A stretch of DNA of 64,000 bases from Desulfosporosinus sp. Sb-LF (GTDB taxonomy: Bacteria > Bacillota > Desulfitobacteriia > Desulfitobacteriales > Desulfitobacteriaceae): contig NZ_SPQR01000008.1 in assembly GCF_004766055.1 (NCBI RefSeq), positions 124,001-188,000 on the forward strand. The letters are read 5' to 3'. Below are positions 43,272 through 52,579 of this stretch, one piece after another. The notes under the pieces were generated by a model, which saw only the letters and a list, made by a program, of their open reading frames with translations, was not told the origin of the DNA and made no database searches. The position numbers and the translations under genes are program-made. Positions within the stretch are counted from its first letter, which is position 1. Every line of letters begins with the position of its first letter.

Positions 43272-44954
43272 ATGTTTAATCTTAAGAATATAAAGATAGG
43301 ACGGAAACTCGGGCTCGGGTTTGGGATTATTGTTCTTATTGTCATGGTCGTTGGTTCGATCGGGTATTATGGAATAACGCTCATGTCACAGGAGATGCGT
43401 TATATAAGTGGAAATAGTATTCCTGATCTTCAAAATCTCGCTACCCTCAACTATCAACGCATGGTTATACGTGCCGATTCAATGACTGTGGCTGCAACAG
43501 AGTCTCAAGTAAACGCGGATGATACTCTAAAAAGTGTGATGACTAGACGCAAAGCAAGTTGGGAAATAGTGGATCGTTCCTGGGGTATATTGGTAAGAAC
43601 TCCGCAGACTTCTGATCAAGGCAGGGAATTAATGAAGCAGCTTGAAGGCGAATACACGGCCTGGCGAACTCTGTATGTCGATCTTGATAGGACTATCGAG
43701 CAGATTGCGCTAAACACAGATGCCAAGCAGAAGCGGGCGCTCTATGCCAAATATTCGGAGCTTGTGGTACGTATGATTCCGATATCAGATAAAATGGGTG
43801 CTACTTTCGATAGAATCACAGAAAATAACGTGGTTAACACTAATCAAATAATCAAGGAGCATATTGCAAAAGCAGATTTTCTCAAATTATTGAGCCTAAT
43901 CACGATTGTCTCGAGCATCGTGCTAGTAATTATTCTGTCTGTGGTTATTACACGCAGTGTGAGCGTTCCGATTATGGCGGCTGTGGAGTTTCTCACCTGT
44001 ATTAGTCAAGGTGATTTGATCCAAGAGGTTCCCAAGACACTATGCGACCGAAAAGATGAAAACGGGGATCTTGCGCGGTCCATGCAGACTATGATTGAAA
44101 ACCTCCGCACTCAGATTCGTGATATTTCTCAGGTCTCCAATGGTCTTGTCCTTTCTGCCAGCGAAATAGCGTCATCAGTATCACAGGTGACTAGCGGGGC
44201 ACAAGAGAACTCTGCGGCAGTGATGGAGACGACAACGACTGTAGAAGAGGTCAAGCAGACGGTAAACGTGACGAGCCAGAAGGCCAGAGAGGTGGCAGAT
44301 AAAGCTCAACAGGGCCTCCAAGTGGCCTATGACGGTCGGCAGACGTCTGAGAATTTGGCTATTGGAATGCAGCACATTCGTGAACAAATGACGCTGGTTG
44401 CAGATACAATTATGAAGCTCAGTGAACAGAGCCAGGTGATCATTGAGATTACTACCACGGTCGAGGATTTAGCTGACCAGTCCAATCTTCTGGCAGTGAA
44501 TGCGGCTATAGAAGCAGCTAAGGCTGGGGAACACGGCAAGGGTTTTGCAGTAGTGGCACAAGAGATCAAAAGCCTTGCGGAACAATCGAAACAAGCTACA
44601 AAGCAAGTGCGGAGTATTTTGAACGATATTCAGAAGGCTACAGGAGCAGCGGTGATGGCAACGGAACAGGGAAGTAAGGCTGTTGATGAAGGAATGAAAG
44701 AAGCTACGAGGGCGAGTGAATCAATTCAAGCATTGAGCAAAAACTTTTCGGAATCGACTCAATCTGCCGCTCAAATCGCAGCCGCTAATAAGGAGCAGCT
44801 CATGGCGATCGATCAGGTAACATCGGCGATGCAAAATATCGAAGAAGTGACCACCCAGAACGTAGCAAGTATGAGGCACTTAGAGATCGCGGTACAAAGT
44901 CTGAAAGACATGGGCCAAAATCTCTCTAGAACTGTAACTCGCTACAAGGTTTAA
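43272..44954 (+). CDS. Methyl-accepting chemotaxis protein (WspA-like)
   Basis: A 560-residue membrane receptor: TM1 (about 11-32), extracellular four-helix-bundle sensor (about 35-190), TM2 (about 196-216), HAMP (about 217-270) and a signalling coiled coil whose tip (NLLAVNAAIEAAKAGEHGKGFAVVA) is at about 405-430. The ATG at 43272 is preferred to 43266 because gaggag lies seven bases before it and only one before the other. It is the only receptor gene in the operon. The stimulus is unknown; WspA of Pseudomonas responds to surface contact. Confidence 0.93.
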   Translation: MFNLKNIKIGRKLGLGFGIIVLIVMVVGSIGYYGITLMSQEMRYISGNSIPDLQNLATLNYQRMVIRADSMTVAATESQVNADDTLKSVMTRRKASWEIVDRSWGILVRTPQTSDQGRELMKQLEGEYTAWRTLYVDLDRTIEQIALNTDAKQKRALYAKYSELVVRMIPISDKMGATFDRITENNVVNTNQIIKEHIAKADFLKLLSLITIVSSIVLVIILSVVITRSVSVPIMAAVEFLTCISQGDLIQEVPKTLCDRKDENGDLARSMQTMIENLRTQIRDISQVSNGLVLSASEIASSVSQVTSGAQENSAAVMETTTTVEEVKQTVNVTSQKAREVADKAQQGLQVAYDGRQTSENLAIGMQHIREQMTLVADTIMKLSEQSQVIIEITTTVEDLADQSNLLAVNAAIEAAKAGEHGKGFAVVAQEIKSLAEQSKQATKQVRSILNDIQKATGAAVMATEQGSKAVDEGMKEATRASESIQALSKNFSESTQSAAQIAAANKEQLMAIDQVTSAMQNIEEVTTQNVASMRHLEIAVQSLKDMGQNLSRTVTRYKV

Positions 44955-44981
44955 GTTCCATCGAGTTGGAGGTGAGCCACA

Positions 44982-47324
44982 ATGAGTATATCTGAAGACG
45001 AATTTCTAAAAGAGTTGCGTAAGGTCTTTACGATTGAGGCTGAGGAGCATCTGCAAACGATTGTTGCTGGTCTGATCGATATCGAGAAAAATAAAGACCC
45101 AGCTGGGTATAAAAATATCATTGAAGCCATATACCGGGCGGCTCACAGTCTCAAGGGAGCCTCACGTTCAGTGAACATGATGGGCATAGGGATTGTCTGC
45201 CAGTCCGTAGAGAGTGTTTTTTCAGCGATGAAAAACGGCTTTTTGACACTCGGTTTCGGCGACTTTGATACACTTCATCGTGCAGTTGACGGCATCGCAC
45301 GCATGTTAAGCTCGCCTTCGGGTGAAGGGGGCGAAGCAGTGGACGCACTTACTGGGCCACTAGACTGTATCGTGAGTGGCATTAAAAAGTCTAAGCAGCA
45401 GGAGTCATCTCTGCCTCTTGCGGACCCGATCTTGGTTGAGCCTATTGTGGGTTCTACCCTCTCATTCGTTGCGGAGGAACCATTAAGATGGTCGGAATTT
45501 CATAGCACGGAGCAATTAGAACAGGAACAGGAGGTTTCCAACGGAGAGATATCCGCAACTCCCGCTACGGATATAATGGCAATGGTGGAGACCATCCGGG
45601 TTGAAGCGACCAAACTCGACTCCATCCTCCTGCAGGCAGAAGAACTGATTTCCATAAAACTCGCGGGGGAACAGCGCATTTCAGAACTTGAAGATATTCT
45701 GACCCTATTCGGGCCCTGGAAAAAGGAGTGGGAGAAGGTAGGTACGAGGGCCCAAGTTTCGCCTGAACGAAGCCATACGGATTCTCAGGCATCGTTTGAC
45801 TGGAATTACTCCCGCCTGCTTGATGCAGAAACTAAGCTAAAGGGCTTGAAAAAAGCTCTTCACTCCGATCTTCGAACAAACGGGATGTTGGTTGATCGTT
45901 TATTGGAAGGTACAAAAACCGTGTTGATGCTGCCCTTTTCGACTCTGCTGAGGGCGTTACCAAAAATGGTGCGTGATATCTCACGCCAGCAGAATAAAGA
46001 AGTAGACTTGGTGATTAGTGGTGGTGAAATCAAAGTTGATAAACGCATTCTCGAACGGATTAAGGACCCCTTGGTTCATCTTGTGCGCAACTGCATTGAT
46101 CACGGTATTGAGAAAACGGCTACGCGTCTGGCAAATAACAAGCCAGCCTTCGGCACGATCTTAATCAGCATATCTCAGGTCGAAGGTACTAAGATTGAGG
46201 TACAGGTTACCGATGACGGAAGCGGGATTGATCTGGATCGCGTACTAGGAAGTACAGTCAACCGCGGTTTGCTTTCCGAAGAGGGCGCGAACGTCCTGGA
46301 TAAGCAGTCAGCTTTACAACTGATCTTCGAATCCGGAGTTTCCAGCAGTAACATCATCACGGACATTTCTGGCCGTGGGCTTGGAATGGCGATTGTGAAG
46401 GAGGCTGTCGATAAACTGGGCGGCAGCATCGCCATTGAAACTCGTAAGGAGAAAGGCACCACCTTCAGGATTTGCCTTCCCTTGACGCTGGCCACATTCC
46501 GAGGAATCTTGATCAGAGAATACGGGCATAGTTTCACTTTGCCAACATCGAGTGTTGAACGTGTGATCCGAATCAGGAAGGATGAGGTTAGGAGTGTAGA
46601 AAACCGCGAAATCGTTGCAGTAGAAGGTGTTCCCCTTTCCCTGGTGAGGCTCGGTGCTGTACTAGGACTCGATCCAGTTGCCGATGGATTGGAAGTGTCG
46701 GATTTAATGACCATTGTTATTTTGAAGTCTGGCCAGAACCGCATGGCTTTTGTAGTCGATAAGCTCCTAAATGAGCAGGAAATTCTGATCAAAAATCTTG
46801 GCAAACAGCTTGTGCGCGTACGGAACATTGCAGGAGCCACAGTCTTGGGATCGGGACAGGTCGTTCTTGTCTTGAATGTTGTCGATCTGATGCGGTCTGC
46901 TACCCGTACTGCTAAGACAGCTCCGAATGTTCCGCTGGCAGCAAAAGCCGTGACAAAGCGAAAAGTAGTCCTCGTCGTGGAGGATTCTATCACATCGAGG
47001 ACGCTGTTTAAAAACATACTTGTCTCGGCGGGGTTTGATGTTCATACTGTTGTAGATGGGATGGAAGCGTGGATAGCGCTTAAGGAGAAGCCATTTGACA
47101 TTGTAATTTCGGATGTGGAAATGCCGAGAATGAACGGCTTTGACCTAACTGCCAAAATTCGGAGTGAAGCAAAATTGGCCGAACTTCCAGTTGTATTGGT
47201 TACCTCACTCGTATCGAGGGAGGACAGGGAGCGGGGTGTTGATGTCGGAGCAGATGCCTACATCGCAAAAAGCAGCTTTGATCAGAGTAATCTTCTTGAG
47301 GTCGTTCGACGACTGGTTGGTTGA
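44982..47324 (+). CDS. cheA: CheA histidine kinase with C-terminal receiver domain (WspE-like)
   Basis: A 780-residue hybrid kinase: P1 Hpt domain (about 1-115) with phospho-acceptor His55 in AAHSLKGAS, linker, kinase core (about 300-500) with RNCIDHGIE, DDGSGIDLDRV and GRGLGMAIV, CheW-like P5 (about 505-640) and a receiver domain (about 662-780) with Asp in ISDVEMPRMNG. It lacks a clear P2 domain. The CheA-receiver fusion matches WspE. It should phosphorylate the CheB and the receiver-GGDEF protein encoded next. Confidence 0.95.
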   Translation: MSISEDEFLKELRKVFTIEAEEHLQTIVAGLIDIEKNKDPAGYKNIIEAIYRAAHSLKGASRSVNMMGIGIVCQSVESVFSAMKNGFLTLGFGDFDTLHRAVDGIARMLSSPSGEGGEAVDALTGPLDCIVSGIKKSKQQESSLPLADPILVEPIVGSTLSFVAEEPLRWSEFHSTEQLEQEQEVSNGEISATPATDIMAMVETIRVEATKLDSILLQAEELISIKLAGEQRISELEDILTLFGPWKKEWEKVGTRAQVSPERSHTDSQASFDWNYSRLLDAETKLKGLKKALHSDLRTNGMLVDRLLEGTKTVLMLPFSTLLRALPKMVRDISRQQNKEVDLVISGGEIKVDKRILERIKDPLVHLVRNCIDHGIEKTATRLANNKPAFGTILISISQVEGTKIEVQVTDDGSGIDLDRVLGSTVNRGLLSEEGANVLDKQSALQLIFESGVSSSNIITDISGRGLGMAIVKEAVDKLGGSIAIETRKEKGTTFRICLPLTLATFRGILIREYGHSFTLPTSSVERVIRIRKDEVRSVENREIVAVEGVPLSLVRLGAVLGLDPVADGLEVSDLMTIVILKSGQNRMAFVVDKLLNEQEILIKNLGKQLVRVRNIAGATVLGSGQVVLVLNVVDLMRSATRTAKTAPNVPLAAKAVTKRKVVLVVEDSITSRTLFKNILVSAGFDVHTVVDGMEAWIALKEKPFDIVISDVEMPRMNGFDLTAKIRSEAKLAELPVVLVTSLVSREDRERGVDVGADAYIAKSSFDQSNLLEVVRRLVG

Positions 47325-47363
47325 GGGTAGTTTGCAGTACGTTTATGATGGAGGATATAAGGA

Positions 47364-48410
47364 ATGATTAAGGTTCTTATTGTCGATGATTCCGAAGTAC
47401 ATCGGAATTATTTGACCTATATCTTAAGCTCTGATTCTGAAATCCAAGTGATAGGCCAGGCTGCTAACGGCAAGGAGGCCTTGGATTTCCTGAAGTCTCA
47501 TCAACTCGATGTCATAACGATGGATATATATATGCCGGAAATGGATGGGTTTGAGGTTACACGCCGAATTATGGAGAACAAGCCGGTACCTATCGTGATC
47601 ATTAGTGCCGTTTGGGATCCTAGGGAGGTAGAAAAAACGTTCAAAGCCATGGAAGTCGGGGCAGTATCACTTTTGGAGAAACCAGCAGGTATAGGGAGTC
47701 CGAATTACGAGAAGAATGCTGCAGAATTAATTGCCATGGTCAAGCAGGCAGCGGTGGCCAAGGTAGCCCGAATCCGGCCGCGGCGTGTCCCAGAGTCTAC
47801 ACCTGTTGTGATTCCGCCAACTAAGAAAAAGAGGAGGGAGATTGAGGTTGTCGTGCTAGGCGCTTCGACAGGCGGGCCAGCGGCGATTCAGCAATTTCTC
47901 ACAGGTTTACCCAAGGATTTCCCCTTGCCAATCCTAATTGTTCAGCATATTAGCAGCGGCTTCACCCGGGGATTCGTGGACTGGCTGAATGAATCATCCC
48001 CTCTTCATGTATATGTTGCCACTCAGGGTGAACGTATTCAGGGAGGTCGTGTCTATGTAGCGCCGGAAGAGTTTCAGATGGGTGTCAACGATAGCGGGAT
48101 CATTAAACTAAGAGAGGATCCTCCACAGCATTTTGTGCGTCCTGCAGCATCCTATCTTTTCCTGTCGGCGTTGAAAGCCTTCGCGAATGGCACCGCCGGC
48201 ATACTGCTAACAGGGATGGGCATTGACGGGGCGGTTGAACTTAAACTGATCAAGGATGCGGGAGGGATTACGTTCGCTCAGGACCATGATAGTTCGATCA
48301 TCCATGGCATGCCCGGGGAAGCTATAAGGTTAGGTGGCGCTGACTACGTGATGCCACCCAGGGATATTGCCTCTGTATTAGTGGATCTGGTTACAAAAAC
48401 GTTTAATTGA
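47364..48410 (+). CDS. cheB: CheB protein-glutamate methylesterase (WspF-like)
   Basis: A 348-residue protein: receiver domain (about 1-120; phospho-acceptor Asp54 in TMDIYMPEMDG) and methylesterase domain (about 155-345) with catalytic Ser168 (GASTGGP), His195 (QHISSGF) and Asp288 (GMGIDGA). It removes methyl groups from the MCP when phosphorylated, giving adaptation. In Pseudomonas, loss of WspF gives constitutive WspR activity. It lies 39 bases after cheA and 22 before the cyclase gene. Confidence 0.95.
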   Translation: MIKVLIVDDSEVHRNYLTYILSSDSEIQVIGQAANGKEALDFLKSHQLDVITMDIYMPEMDGFEVTRRIMENKPVPIVIISAVWDPREVEKTFKAMEVGAVSLLEKPAGIGSPNYEKNAAELIAMVKQAAVAKVARIRPRRVPESTPVVIPPTKKKRREIEVVVLGASTGGPAAIQQFLTGLPKDFPLPILIVQHISSGFTRGFVDWLNESSPLHVYVATQGERIQGGRVYVAPEEFQMGVNDSGIIKLREDPPQHFVRPAASYLFLSALKAFANGTAGILLTGMGIDGAVELKLIKDAGGITFAQDHDSSIIHGMPGEAIRLGGADYVMPPRDIASVLVDLVTKTFN

Positions 48411-48432
48411 TGGTGTTAGAGGAGGGTGAACT

Positions 48433-49821
48433 ATGGAAATGAAAGGCAAAATCTTAATCGTAGAGGATAGTTTGACTCAAGCAATGCGCCTTCAATTTCT
48501 TTTGCAACAGAACGGTTATGTCGTACGTGTGGCAAGTGATGGTGTCAAGGGCTTGGCGGCAGCGAAGGCGGAGAAACCGACGATTATTATTACAGATGTT
48601 ATGATGCCTGAAATGGATGGGTACGAGTTATGCACTAGGATCAAGCAGGATGTAACCCTTAAGGATATCCACGTGGTGCTGTTGACATCGCTTTCCGATC
48701 CCCGGGATGTCATCAGAGGGCTACAGTGCGGAGCGGACAATTTTCTCACGAAACCATACGACAATGAACAGCTGCTTCGTCGGGTGCACCACATCCTTGT
48801 GAATATGGAAATGCGCAAAGAGGGCAACGCTCAGATGTCAGTTGAAGTATTCTTTGGGGGTCAGCGTCACACGCTAACCTCGGATCGAGTACAGATCATC
48901 GACTTGCTCTTGTCCACATTCGAGTTAGCCGTGCTTCAGAGCACCCATTTGGAGAAGGTTAGCGCGGACTACCGCAACGCCCTGGAAGACGTTAAGCGTG
49001 CTGAAGCCAATTTAAGAACGCTGATGGATATGAACGGGGACGCTATTGTGGTGGTCGACGGCCGGCAACTTGTCCGGTATGTGAACCCTGCGGCTGAGGG
49101 GATCTTCGGCCGAAGGGTGGATGAAATTCTGCATAAGCCCTTTGACTTTCCGATAGAAGTAGGGCAGCAAGAGATTACGATCAAGTGCGCTGGTGGGCAG
49201 CGGCTGATTGCCGATATGCGCGTCGTGAACTCCAAGTGGGATGGCGAAGATGTGCGCCTGGCCACAATTAGAGATATTACTGAAACCGCGATGTTGCGGG
49301 AACGCTTGCAGACAGAATCTATTACAGACTCACTTACAGGTCTTTACAATCGTCGTGGATTAATGACGCTTGGCGAAAATCAGCTTAAACTAGCTAGTCG
49401 GATGAAGAAACGGATTGTTTGCCTATTTGTCGACTTGGATGGATTCAAGATAATCAATGATATGCTAGGTCATGAAGAGGGCGACAAGGTACTTCGAGAC
49501 GTAGCTCAAATCCTGAAAAAGGTTTTTCGAGAAACAGACCTCATCGCACGGGTAGGAGGGGATGAATTCGCTGTGTTGGCGCTCATGTCGGGGACGGAAT
49601 CTGCAGATGAGCTGATCGCTCGTCTACAGGAGACTATCGCCCAGTATAACGTGAATGGTTGCCGACCGTATCCCCTGTCTATGAGTATCGGAACCAAGTT
49701 CGGTGACTTGGAAGCGCCAAGTTCAATCACCAAATTGATGTCTGGGGCGGACAAACGGATGTATGAGCAGAAATCAGTCAAGAAATGCGCATGTGAAGAA
49801 GCAAATTCGGCCGCAGAATAA
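48433..49821 (+). CDS. Response regulator-PAS-diguanylate cyclase (WspR-like output)
   Basis: A 462-residue cytoplasmic protein: receiver domain (about 5-125; Asp55 in ITDVMMPEMDG), helical linker (about 130-190), PAS (about 190-295) and GGDEF (about 300-455). The active site VGGDEF is intact near 374, and an RETD inhibition site lies five residues before it, so product feedback is expected. It should make c-di-GMP when phosphorylated by the CheA. The PAS domain is an addition relative to Pseudomonas WspR. It is the last gene of the operon, followed by a strong terminator. Confidence 0.93.
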   Translation: MEMKGKILIVEDSLTQAMRLQFLLQQNGYVVRVASDGVKGLAAAKAEKPTIIITDVMMPEMDGYELCTRIKQDVTLKDIHVVLLTSLSDPRDVIRGLQCGADNFLTKPYDNEQLLRRVHHILVNMEMRKEGNAQMSVEVFFGGQRHTLTSDRVQIIDLLLSTFELAVLQSTHLEKVSADYRNALEDVKRAEANLRTLMDMNGDAIVVVDGRQLVRYVNPAAEGIFGRRVDEILHKPFDFPIEVGQQEITIKCAGGQRLIADMRVVNSKWDGEDVRLATIRDITETAMLRERLQTESITDSLTGLYNRRGLMTLGENQLKLASRMKKRIVCLFVDLDGFKIINDMLGHEEGDKVLRDVAQILKKVFRETDLIARVGGDEFAVLALMSGTESADELIARLQETIAQYNVNGCRPYPLSMSIGTKFGDLEAPSSITKLMSGADKRMYEQKSVKKCACEEANSAAE

Positions 49822-49822
49822 T

Positions 49823-49869
49823 CCTATAATTAGGCCTTTGTTTTTCACAGAGGCTTAATTATAGGCTTT
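49823..49869 (+). terminator. Terminator of the chemosensory operon
   Basis: A stem of cctataatta with taattatagg plus an inner gcct/aggc pairing, followed by a short T-run. Confidence 0.82.
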
Positions 49870-49983
49870 TCATTGAGATTTCTCCTGCATATCTCAGGGC
49901 GATTTCAGCCACGATTTTCATTAACGTCGATTCTCGGCACTGTCAGGTCCGATTAATCCAAAAATTCCAGCTTCTTTACCATT

Positions 49984-50436
49984 CTAACAGTCTTGTAAAT
50001 GACTTAATAGTTCTTTATGTGTCCGAAGTAAAATTTGAATATCTTCTTCTGATAGTTTTTCCAAGGCACTAATCATGGCTTGATAAGACAGCGGATTCTG
50101 GACAGATCGTCTCGATAATTCTTTACCTGTAGTTGTTAATGTCAATTGAATTTCCCTACGGTCTACTTCGGATGTTTTTCTCTCAACTAGACCTGAATTG
50201 ACAAGGCCATCGACATTAACGCTTACAGTACTTTTAGAGAGCTGCAACTTTTCAGTAATATCTTTGAGGGTTATTTCAGGAGAAGAATATATGGTATTTA
50301 AAATTCCCATTTGTTGTAACGTTAGTCCCAGACTTACGGCGTTTTGTAGAGCAAATTTGGTAAGTGTTTTACTAATTGTCACAAAAGATTGTACCACCTC
50401 TGCTGCTCGCTTAACTTTGTCATTGTTGTAATCCAT
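49984..50436 (-). CDS. MarR-family transcriptional regulator
   Basis: A 150-residue winged-helix regulator. The DNA-binding part shows LTLQQMGILNTIYSSPEITLKDITEKLQLSKSTVSVNVDGLVNSGLVER, then the wing DRREIQLTLTTTGKE, the classic MarR pattern. It should act as a dimer; the ligand is unknown. RBS taggagg. It is transcribed away from the flippase gene. A near-perfect inverted repeat at its own promoter suggests autoregulation. Confidence 0.92.
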   Translation of the reverse strand: MDYNNDKVKRAAEVVQSFVTISKTLTKFALQNAVSLGLTLQQMGILNTIYSSPEITLKDITEKLQLSKSTVSVNVDGLVNSGLVERKTSEVDRREIQLTLTTTGKELSRRSVQNPLSYQAMISALEKLSEEDIQILLRTHKELLSHLQDC

Positions 50437-50450
50437 ACATATGCCTCCTA

Positions 50451-50513
50451 TAATGGTTCGTGATAAAACGATTTAGATATGAACTATTATAGTATATTGG
50501 GATAAGATGACAA
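50451..50513 (-). promoter_or_regulatory. Promoter of the MarR gene with possible operator
   Basis: On the reverse strand, TTGTCA (50513-50508) and TATAAT (50491-50486) are 16 bases apart. Half-sites taatggttc (50451-50459) and gaactatta (50481-50489) form an inverted repeat with one mismatch that overlaps the -10. Confidence 0.5.
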
Positions 50514-50585
50514 CTGCAAGCACCTTTGAACCAACGGAGAAATGGAAGCCTTTTCGTTCTTAGGAATGCTTTGTTCAAGTACTGA

Positions 50586-50617
50586 GCCTCAATTCCAGCG
50601 GCAAATGGAATTGAGGC
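50586..50617. terminator. Hairpin upstream of the flippase gene
   Basis: A perfect 12-bp stem (gcctcaattcca with tggaattgaggc), 8-base loop, followed by tgttagctttt. It is about 100 bases before the flippase start, so it could be a leader attenuator. Confidence 0.55.
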
Positions 50618-50715
50618 TGTTAGCTTTTGAATTAAATGTTCTACTTATCTATTGTGTTAATGATCCTGATTATGCATATACATGTAACCTAAACCATAAT
50701 TAGGAAGGTCAACAA

Positions 50716-52299
50716 ATGCAGAAACAAAGCTTAGTTAAAGGCGTATTTGTCCTCACGATAGCAGCCTTCATAACTAAAATATTAGTTTTAGCAAATTCAA
50801 TCGTTCAGTCAAGAGTTCTTGGTTCTGAAGGAATTGGGTTAAAAATGATGGTTATGCCATTCATGGGATTGATGATAACATTGACAACCATAGGGCTTCC
50901 CGTTGCTATTTCTAGATTGGTGGCGGAAGCAGATGCTCAAAGAAACGGAGCAAAAGTTAAAAAGATACTTGTAGTATCTTCAACCATAACCGGAAGCTTG
51001 AGCATTGTTGTAGCCTCTCTATCTATTTTATGTGGTAACGCATTTTCCTCATACTTTTTAACGGATCAGCGTTCTTATTATTCATTGATGGCTTTAATCC
51101 TGATCATTCCAATTGTTGCTGTTTCAGGTGTACTCAAAGGCTATTTCCGGGGTATGCAAACGATGAATCCAATTGCTATAGCGCAAGTCATTGAGCAAAT
51201 TGTACGAATCGGTTTTACCTACTTCCTGGTTCAGTGGTTAATTCCTTACGGTATTGAATATGCAGCGGCCGGAGCTGTTCTAAGTAGTGTGATTGGGGAA
51301 GCCTTCTCGTTATTCTTTTTAATGCTGATGTTCAAACTCTCACACCGCAAGAAATTTCACCTTCCAAACTCTCTTTGGAAGAAAGTGTCGAGAGGGAAGG
51401 ATATAGTTGTTGAATTATTACAGACAGCCCTTCCTACCACGGGTAATGGTTTAATATTTTCGGTTTCAAGGGCCATTCAGCCCATTATCATAACCAAAAG
51501 TCTGGCTGTGGCAGGAGTTAGTTCCATCATGATTACGAAAGATTATGGAATGTTGACTGGTTTTGTAATGCCACTTCTATTTTTTCCCGGTTTTATTAAC
51601 CAGTCTTTGGGAGTTAGTTTGGTTCCCGCTATTAGTGAGGCGAATGCTGATAATAATATCCGGTTAATTCATCGTAGACTATATCAAGCCATTTGTGTTG
51701 CCCTCGGTGTTGGTATTCCTAGTACGATGCTTTTATACTTATTTGCTCATGAATTAATGATTGTGATGTACAAATCACCGCAAGCAGCCCCTTTATTAAA
51801 ATTCATTGCACCATTCTTTATAATGCATTATCTCCAAACTCCTCTACAATCTGCCTTAGTGGGACTGGGGCATGCGAAAGTAGCTATGCTCAATAATATG
51901 ATTTCCAAATGTACCACGCTTCTTCTCATTTATCCTCTTGCGACTCATTTTAAACTTGAAATCTATGGAGTAATATTAGCGATAAGTATAGGGGTCATAG
52001 TAGAAACGTTGTTGCATTTTTTCTCCGTTCATAAATTAGTAGGATTCTATGTTAATCCCCAGGAGACGATAAAGATAGTACTAGCGGGGATAGCCATGGG
52101 GTATAGTGGCCGGATAGCGTTTTCCTATCTAAAAAGTAGCGAGTTTAACCTAGGATTTATAACAATGATAGCAGTTATTCTTTCTATTTTAATTTATCTG
52201 ATAATTCTCGTTTTCTTAAAGGTGATTCGCCGTAACGAAATCATGAGAGTTCCCTTAATTGGTAGAATACTAGTTCTCTTATTTCCCTTGAGACGGTAA
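50716..52299 (+). CDS. SpoVB-like polysaccharide/lipid flippase (MOP superfamily)
   Basis: A 527-residue integral membrane protein with about 14 hydrophobic helices, of the stage V sporulation protein B/Wzx/MurJ-like group. It shows the SpoVB-type start LVKGVFVLTIAAFITKIL, GSEGIGL, GLPVAISRLVAEADA and KGYFRGMQTMNPIAIAQVIEQIVRI. Such proteins flip lipid-linked cell-wall precursors, and SpoVB is required for spore cortex. Vegetative paralogues exist (YtgP, YkvU), so a sporulation role is not certain. RBS aggaaggt. Monocistronic with its own terminator. Confidence 0.9.
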   Translation: MQKQSLVKGVFVLTIAAFITKILVLANSIVQSRVLGSEGIGLKMMVMPFMGLMITLTTIGLPVAISRLVAEADAQRNGAKVKKILVVSSTITGSLSIVVASLSILCGNAFSSYFLTDQRSYYSLMALILIIPIVAVSGVLKGYFRGMQTMNPIAIAQVIEQIVRIGFTYFLVQWLIPYGIEYAAAGAVLSSVIGEAFSLFFLMLMFKLSHRKKFHLPNSLWKKVSRGKDIVVELLQTALPTTGNGLIFSVSRAIQPIIITKSLAVAGVSSIMITKDYGMLTGFVMPLLFFPGFINQSLGVSLVPAISEANADNNIRLIHRRLYQAICVALGVGIPSTMLLYLFAHELMIVMYKSPQAAPLLKFIAPFFIMHYLQTPLQSALVGLGHAKVAMLNNMISKCTTLLLIYPLATHFKLEIYGVILAISIGVIVETLLHFFSVHKLVGFYVNPQETIKIVLAGIAMGYSGRIAFSYLKSSEFNLGFITMIAVILSILIYLIILVFLKVIRRNEIMRVPLIGRILVLLFPLRR

Positions 52300-52365
52300 T
52301 CGCAGTTAAATCTAAGATGTGTGAAGAATGCTTAATCGCTTTATTTGCCCATAAATGTGTGTTTT

Positions 52366-52397
52366 AAGGTATCGGTTTAGCAACCGGTACCTTTTTT
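52366..52397 (+). terminator. Terminator after the flippase gene
   Basis: A stem of aaggtatcggtt with aaccggtacctt (one mismatch) and a run of six T. Confidence 0.88.
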
Positions 52398-52579
52398 AGG
52401 TACTATTTTATCACCTGTAAAACAAACTACAAAAATGTCTGAATTAAGAATTAGCCCTTGAATTTACCGGTCAAAAATGAGATACAAGATCGTCTTTTAG
52501 GAGATTTTAAATCATATACTTTGTTCATTCAAAGTAGCAGTCGACTCAAAAACTATGTATTTCAAAGGAGGTGGACTTT

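Noticed and set aside
46175-47017. 280-codon reverse-strand frame inside cheA
   Set aside because: It lies wholly opposite the CheA kinase, CheW-like and receiver domains, is Ser/Thr/Arg-rich and has no family features.
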